Shown in pieces: positions 61,723 to 64,000 of a stretch of 64,000 nt of DNA. Every line of letters starts with the position of its first letter. The first letter of the stretch is position 1. Made by a program: the position numbers and the translations under genes. The notes beneath the pieces were generated by a model, which did no database searches, had not been told where the DNA came from, and saw nothing but the letters and a program-made list of their open reading frames with translations. The stretch spans positions 1 through 64,000 of the forward strand of contig CAIXFN010000056.1 of the NCBI GenBank assembly GCA_903918755.1. The letters are read 5' to 3'. The DNA comes from an uncultured Pedosphaera sp. (GTDB lineage Bacteria; Verrucomicrobiota; Verrucomicrobiia; Limisphaerales; Pedosphaeraceae).

Positions 61723-64000
61723 TTACAGCCAGCCGGTGCCCGGGTATTTTTTTTGCAGGCCCGAACGTAATTTCGGGTACGTATTGGCCTTGAAAGCAGG
61801 CCAATTGTGGGTGGCTTCCAGGCGTTTGCCATCCGGGGTGCAGAGCCATAATTTCACTGGCAAACGCCCCTCGCACAACAGCGGGTGCTCCTTCAGCGGA
61901 AAGCATTCCGTGAGTTTTACCTGCGCTTCCGGGGAATTGGGTTCGCCATCCTTCGAAGCGGCTTCCTCCGCGTAGAGCAACTTGATTTTCCGACCGTCGG
62001 GCCAGGGAATCGACAAGGGCACCAATTCATCCAGCCAGCCGCGTTGCTCCGGGGCCAGGTGTTTGAAAAAATCCTCCCGCACGTGAGTCGCCTGGGCTTC
62101 CTTCACCAGCGTCAACCCCTGGAAAGCGCGTGCGAGACAGGCGGTGATGGCGGGCGGATCGAAGGGAGGAAAATCAAGTTCGGGCAGCACGGCCGCCACG
62201 AGATTCACCCGTGCCATGAACTGTTTTACTTCGTGCGTGACGAGCGGCAGTTCGAACCAGCCTTTTTGATACGCCTCCGCCAGGCAGCGACCCGCCGCGA
62301 CCGGCTCCACATCGCGCTGGTGTTCATGGTGAATCACGAGATCGCCAAAGCGCAACAAGCGCACCGCCGCCACCCGCTTGTGGGTGCGGTCAAACAAATG
62401 CTCGATCTGCGTGCGGACCAGTTGCGGGAAGGTTTCCTCGATCCACTCGCGTTTCACGGCGCTTGCCAATCCCAGCAAGGTAAGGTTGCCAGAACCACGG
62501 GAAGGGACCTCCCGGATCGAGGCCGCCACGAACAGCGGGGAATTCTGGACCACGCTCTCCCGGACCAACGTCGCAGTGCGGCCCTCCGTTAGTTCACATT
62601 CCAGACTTCCGGCGTCCCGTCGCTTGCACAACTGATCAATAAAGCCCGCCATCAAGCAACGCAGCAGCGCGGTGTCATCGGCTTTTTCGTCGGCGCGCAA
62701 CAGTTTTTGCTGTTCCGCAATCTGGACGATCTGCCCAAAGGTTTGCTCCACCTGACGAGCCGCCTGGGCCTGGATGCCATACCGGCGGCAGGATTCCACA
62801 TTAAACCCGCCATTCCGGGCGTACTGATAGGCCCGCATCAGCGTGAAGAAATCAGATTCCTGGCTGGCTTCAAATAATTCCCGCGCCTCGGCGATGTGAC
62901 CATCCTCGCGACGAAGGCGTTGGAGGAGATCGCGACCGCTGACCAGCGCCGCGCACAAGGCCGCCGCACGCACGCAACCGCGTCCGGCCGCTTCCACGAG
63001 CATCCGGGAATACCGCGGGTGCATGGGCAAGCGCCGCATTTGGTGGCCGATGGGAGTGAGTTCACCGGCCGCGTCCAGAGCCCCCAACAAGCCCAGGAGT
63101 TTCTCGGCCCGCTCGACGGCCACCGCATCGGGCTTGTCCAGCCAGTCAAATTTCGCCGCGTGCTTGATGTGGAGGGAGTGCAGGAGCAGGACGACCTCGG
63201 CCAGGTCGCTGCGCTGGATTTCCGGCGTGTTCCGCTCCGGCCGGTCGAGGTGACCGCTCTGCGTCCACAACCGGTAACACACGCCCGGGGCGGTGCGCCC
63301 GGCGCGGCCGCGCCGCTGATCCGCAGAGGCCCGGCTGATGTCCTCGATAAACAGCGTGCCAATGCCTCGCTCAGAATCATACCGCGCCACGCGGGCCTGC
63401 CCGCCATCCACCACATGGCGGATGCCGTCGATGGTCACGGAAGTCTCGGCCACGTTGGTGGCGATGACCACTTTGCGGAGGGCATTGGGCGCGAAGGCGC
63501 GGTCCTGTTCCTCCGGTTGCAATTCCCCATGCAGGGGAATGATGGCGAGACGTTCGGAGGTGTGGGCCGCCCGGCAGGCGTTCAGGGTGGAATTAATCTC
63601 CCCCACCCCGGGCATGAACACCAGGATGTCCCCCTCCGCCCCGGAGTTCACGATGCGTTCCACTGTATCGGCCGCCTGGTCCGAGACCGGCCGTTCATCA
63701 TGACTGTCCAGATACCGCACTTCCACCGGATAACTCTGCCCCTCGGAAATCAGGATGGGACAAGGCAGCACCGTGTCCCCGGCGGGGGTCCCCAGATATT
63801 TGGCCACGGGTTCGGCGTCCAAGGTGGCGGACATCACGACCAGCTTCAATTCCGGCCGCCGTTTTTCCTGCAGGTGCTTGACCAGCGCGAGCGCCACGTC
63901 GCTCAACAGGCTCCGCTCATGAAATTCATCGAACAGAATGACCCCGACGTCCGCCAGTTGGGCATCATCCTGCAACCAGCGGAGCAGGATTCCCTCGGTG
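61723..64000 (-). CDS. hrpB: ATP-dependent DExH helicase HrpB, N-terminus outside the window
   Basis: The frame continues past the window edge, so the Walker A part is missing. Visible are the DEFH box (VILFDEFHERSLLSDVALAL), VVMSATLDAEPV (motif III), the helicase C domain with TNVAETSVTIDGI and [14 protein letters not shown], the HA2 region, and the C-terminal HrpB-type extension ending KYPGTGWL. An RNA helicase-like protein of the HrpA/HrpB group; the shorter extension favours HrpB. Convergent with the ACT gene. Confidence 0.9.
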   Translation of the reverse strand, partial: TEGILLRWLQDDAQLADVGVILFDEFHERSLLSDVALALVKHLQEKRRPELKLVVMSATLDAEPVAKYLGTPAGDTVLPCPILISEGQSYPVEVRYLDSHDERPVSDQAADTVERIVNSGAEGDILVFMPGVGEINSTLNACRAAHTSERLAIIPLHGELQPEEQDRAFAPNALRKVVIATNVAETSVTIDGIRHVVDGGQARVARYDSERGIGTLFIEDISRASADQRRGRAGRTAPGVCYRLWTQSGHLDRPERNTPEIQRSDLAEVVLLLHSLHIKHAAKFDWLDKPDAVAVERAEKLLGLLGALDAAGELTPIGHQMRRLPMHPRYSRMLVEAAGRGCVRAAALCAALVSGRDLLQRLRREDGHIAEARELFEASQESDFFTLMRAYQYARNGGFNVESCRRYGIQAQAARQVEQTFGQIVQIAEQQKLLRADEKADDTALLRCLMAGFIDQLCKRRDAGSLECELTEGRTATLVRESVVQNSPLFVAASIREVPSRGSGNLTLLGLASAVKREWIEETFPQLVRTQIEHLFDRTHKRVAAVRLLRFGDLVIHHEHQRDVEPVAAGRCLAEAYQKGWFELPLVTHEVKQFMARVNLVAAVLPELDFPPFDPPAITACLARAFQGLTLVKEAQATHVREDFFKHLAPEQRGWLDELVPLSIPWPDGRKIKLLYAEEAASKDGEPNSPEAQVKLTECFPLKEHPLLCEGRLPVKLWLCTPDGKRLEATHNWPAFKANTYPKLRSGLQKKYPGTGWL

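Overview
The window reads as chromosomal DNA of a Verrucomicrobiota bacterium, most likely of the Pedosphaerales/Limisphaerales type. This is inferred from the high G+C, the very large secreted beta-rich proteins (one ending in a 'RFYRV'-type tail), a PVC-style PQQ beta-propeller protein, the GxxExxY gene with its flanking repeats and the dense hybrid histidine kinases. I saw no rRNA, tRNA, CRISPR array, integrase or transposase.

Layout. 1-1261 is the end of a secreted beta-helix protein. 1988-7245 (minus strand) is a compact redox operon (alcohol dehydrogenase, SDR, a 45-codon small ORF, a fused CNBD/thioredoxin-reductase-like flavoprotein, a fused quinone-reductase-like protein and a hypothetical protein), divergent from an HxlR regulator at 7351. 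8532-21002 encodes three giant exported proteins whose genes are nearly or actually overlapping. A cupin follows, then three tandem tail-collar (Mdp-type) genes (22363-24026) and a small exported protein (24376). 25032-35310 (minus strand) is a six-gene signalling array: two tandem NtrC-like AAA+ regulators, three sensor kinases or hybrids and a LytTR response regulator. 35580-39039 has a lipoprotein and a two-gene exported pair. 39125-40010 is a GxxExxY gene bounded by direct repeats. The rest is mostly housekeeping: SbcD/SbcC, a signal peptidase operon, two ABC permeases, 2-oxoacid dehydrogenase E1alpha/E1beta/E2, a hybrid kinase with HPt, a twin-HTH protein, GDP-mannose 4,6-dehydratase, glutamate synthase large subunit, a tandem-ACT protein and a partial HrpB-type helicase.

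The most interesting signal is regulatory. A 14-base sequence, CGACGCTGGCTGCA, occurs in three intergenic regions, each time preceded 20 or 21 bases upstream by a related half-site (CAACRCTNNCWGCA). The copies lie upstream of the collar operon, the small exported protein gene and the kinase operon, always pointing towards the gene. Tandem half-sites two helical turns apart are the classical LytTR binding architecture, and the only LytTR regulator seen in the window is encoded in this array. I infer a local circuit in which the LytTR protein drives both the phosphorelay operon and the collar/exported-protein outputs. Within the array one NtrC-like paralogue has lost its GAFTGA loop and one kinase has a degenerate ATP-binding domain, suggesting non-canonical roles.
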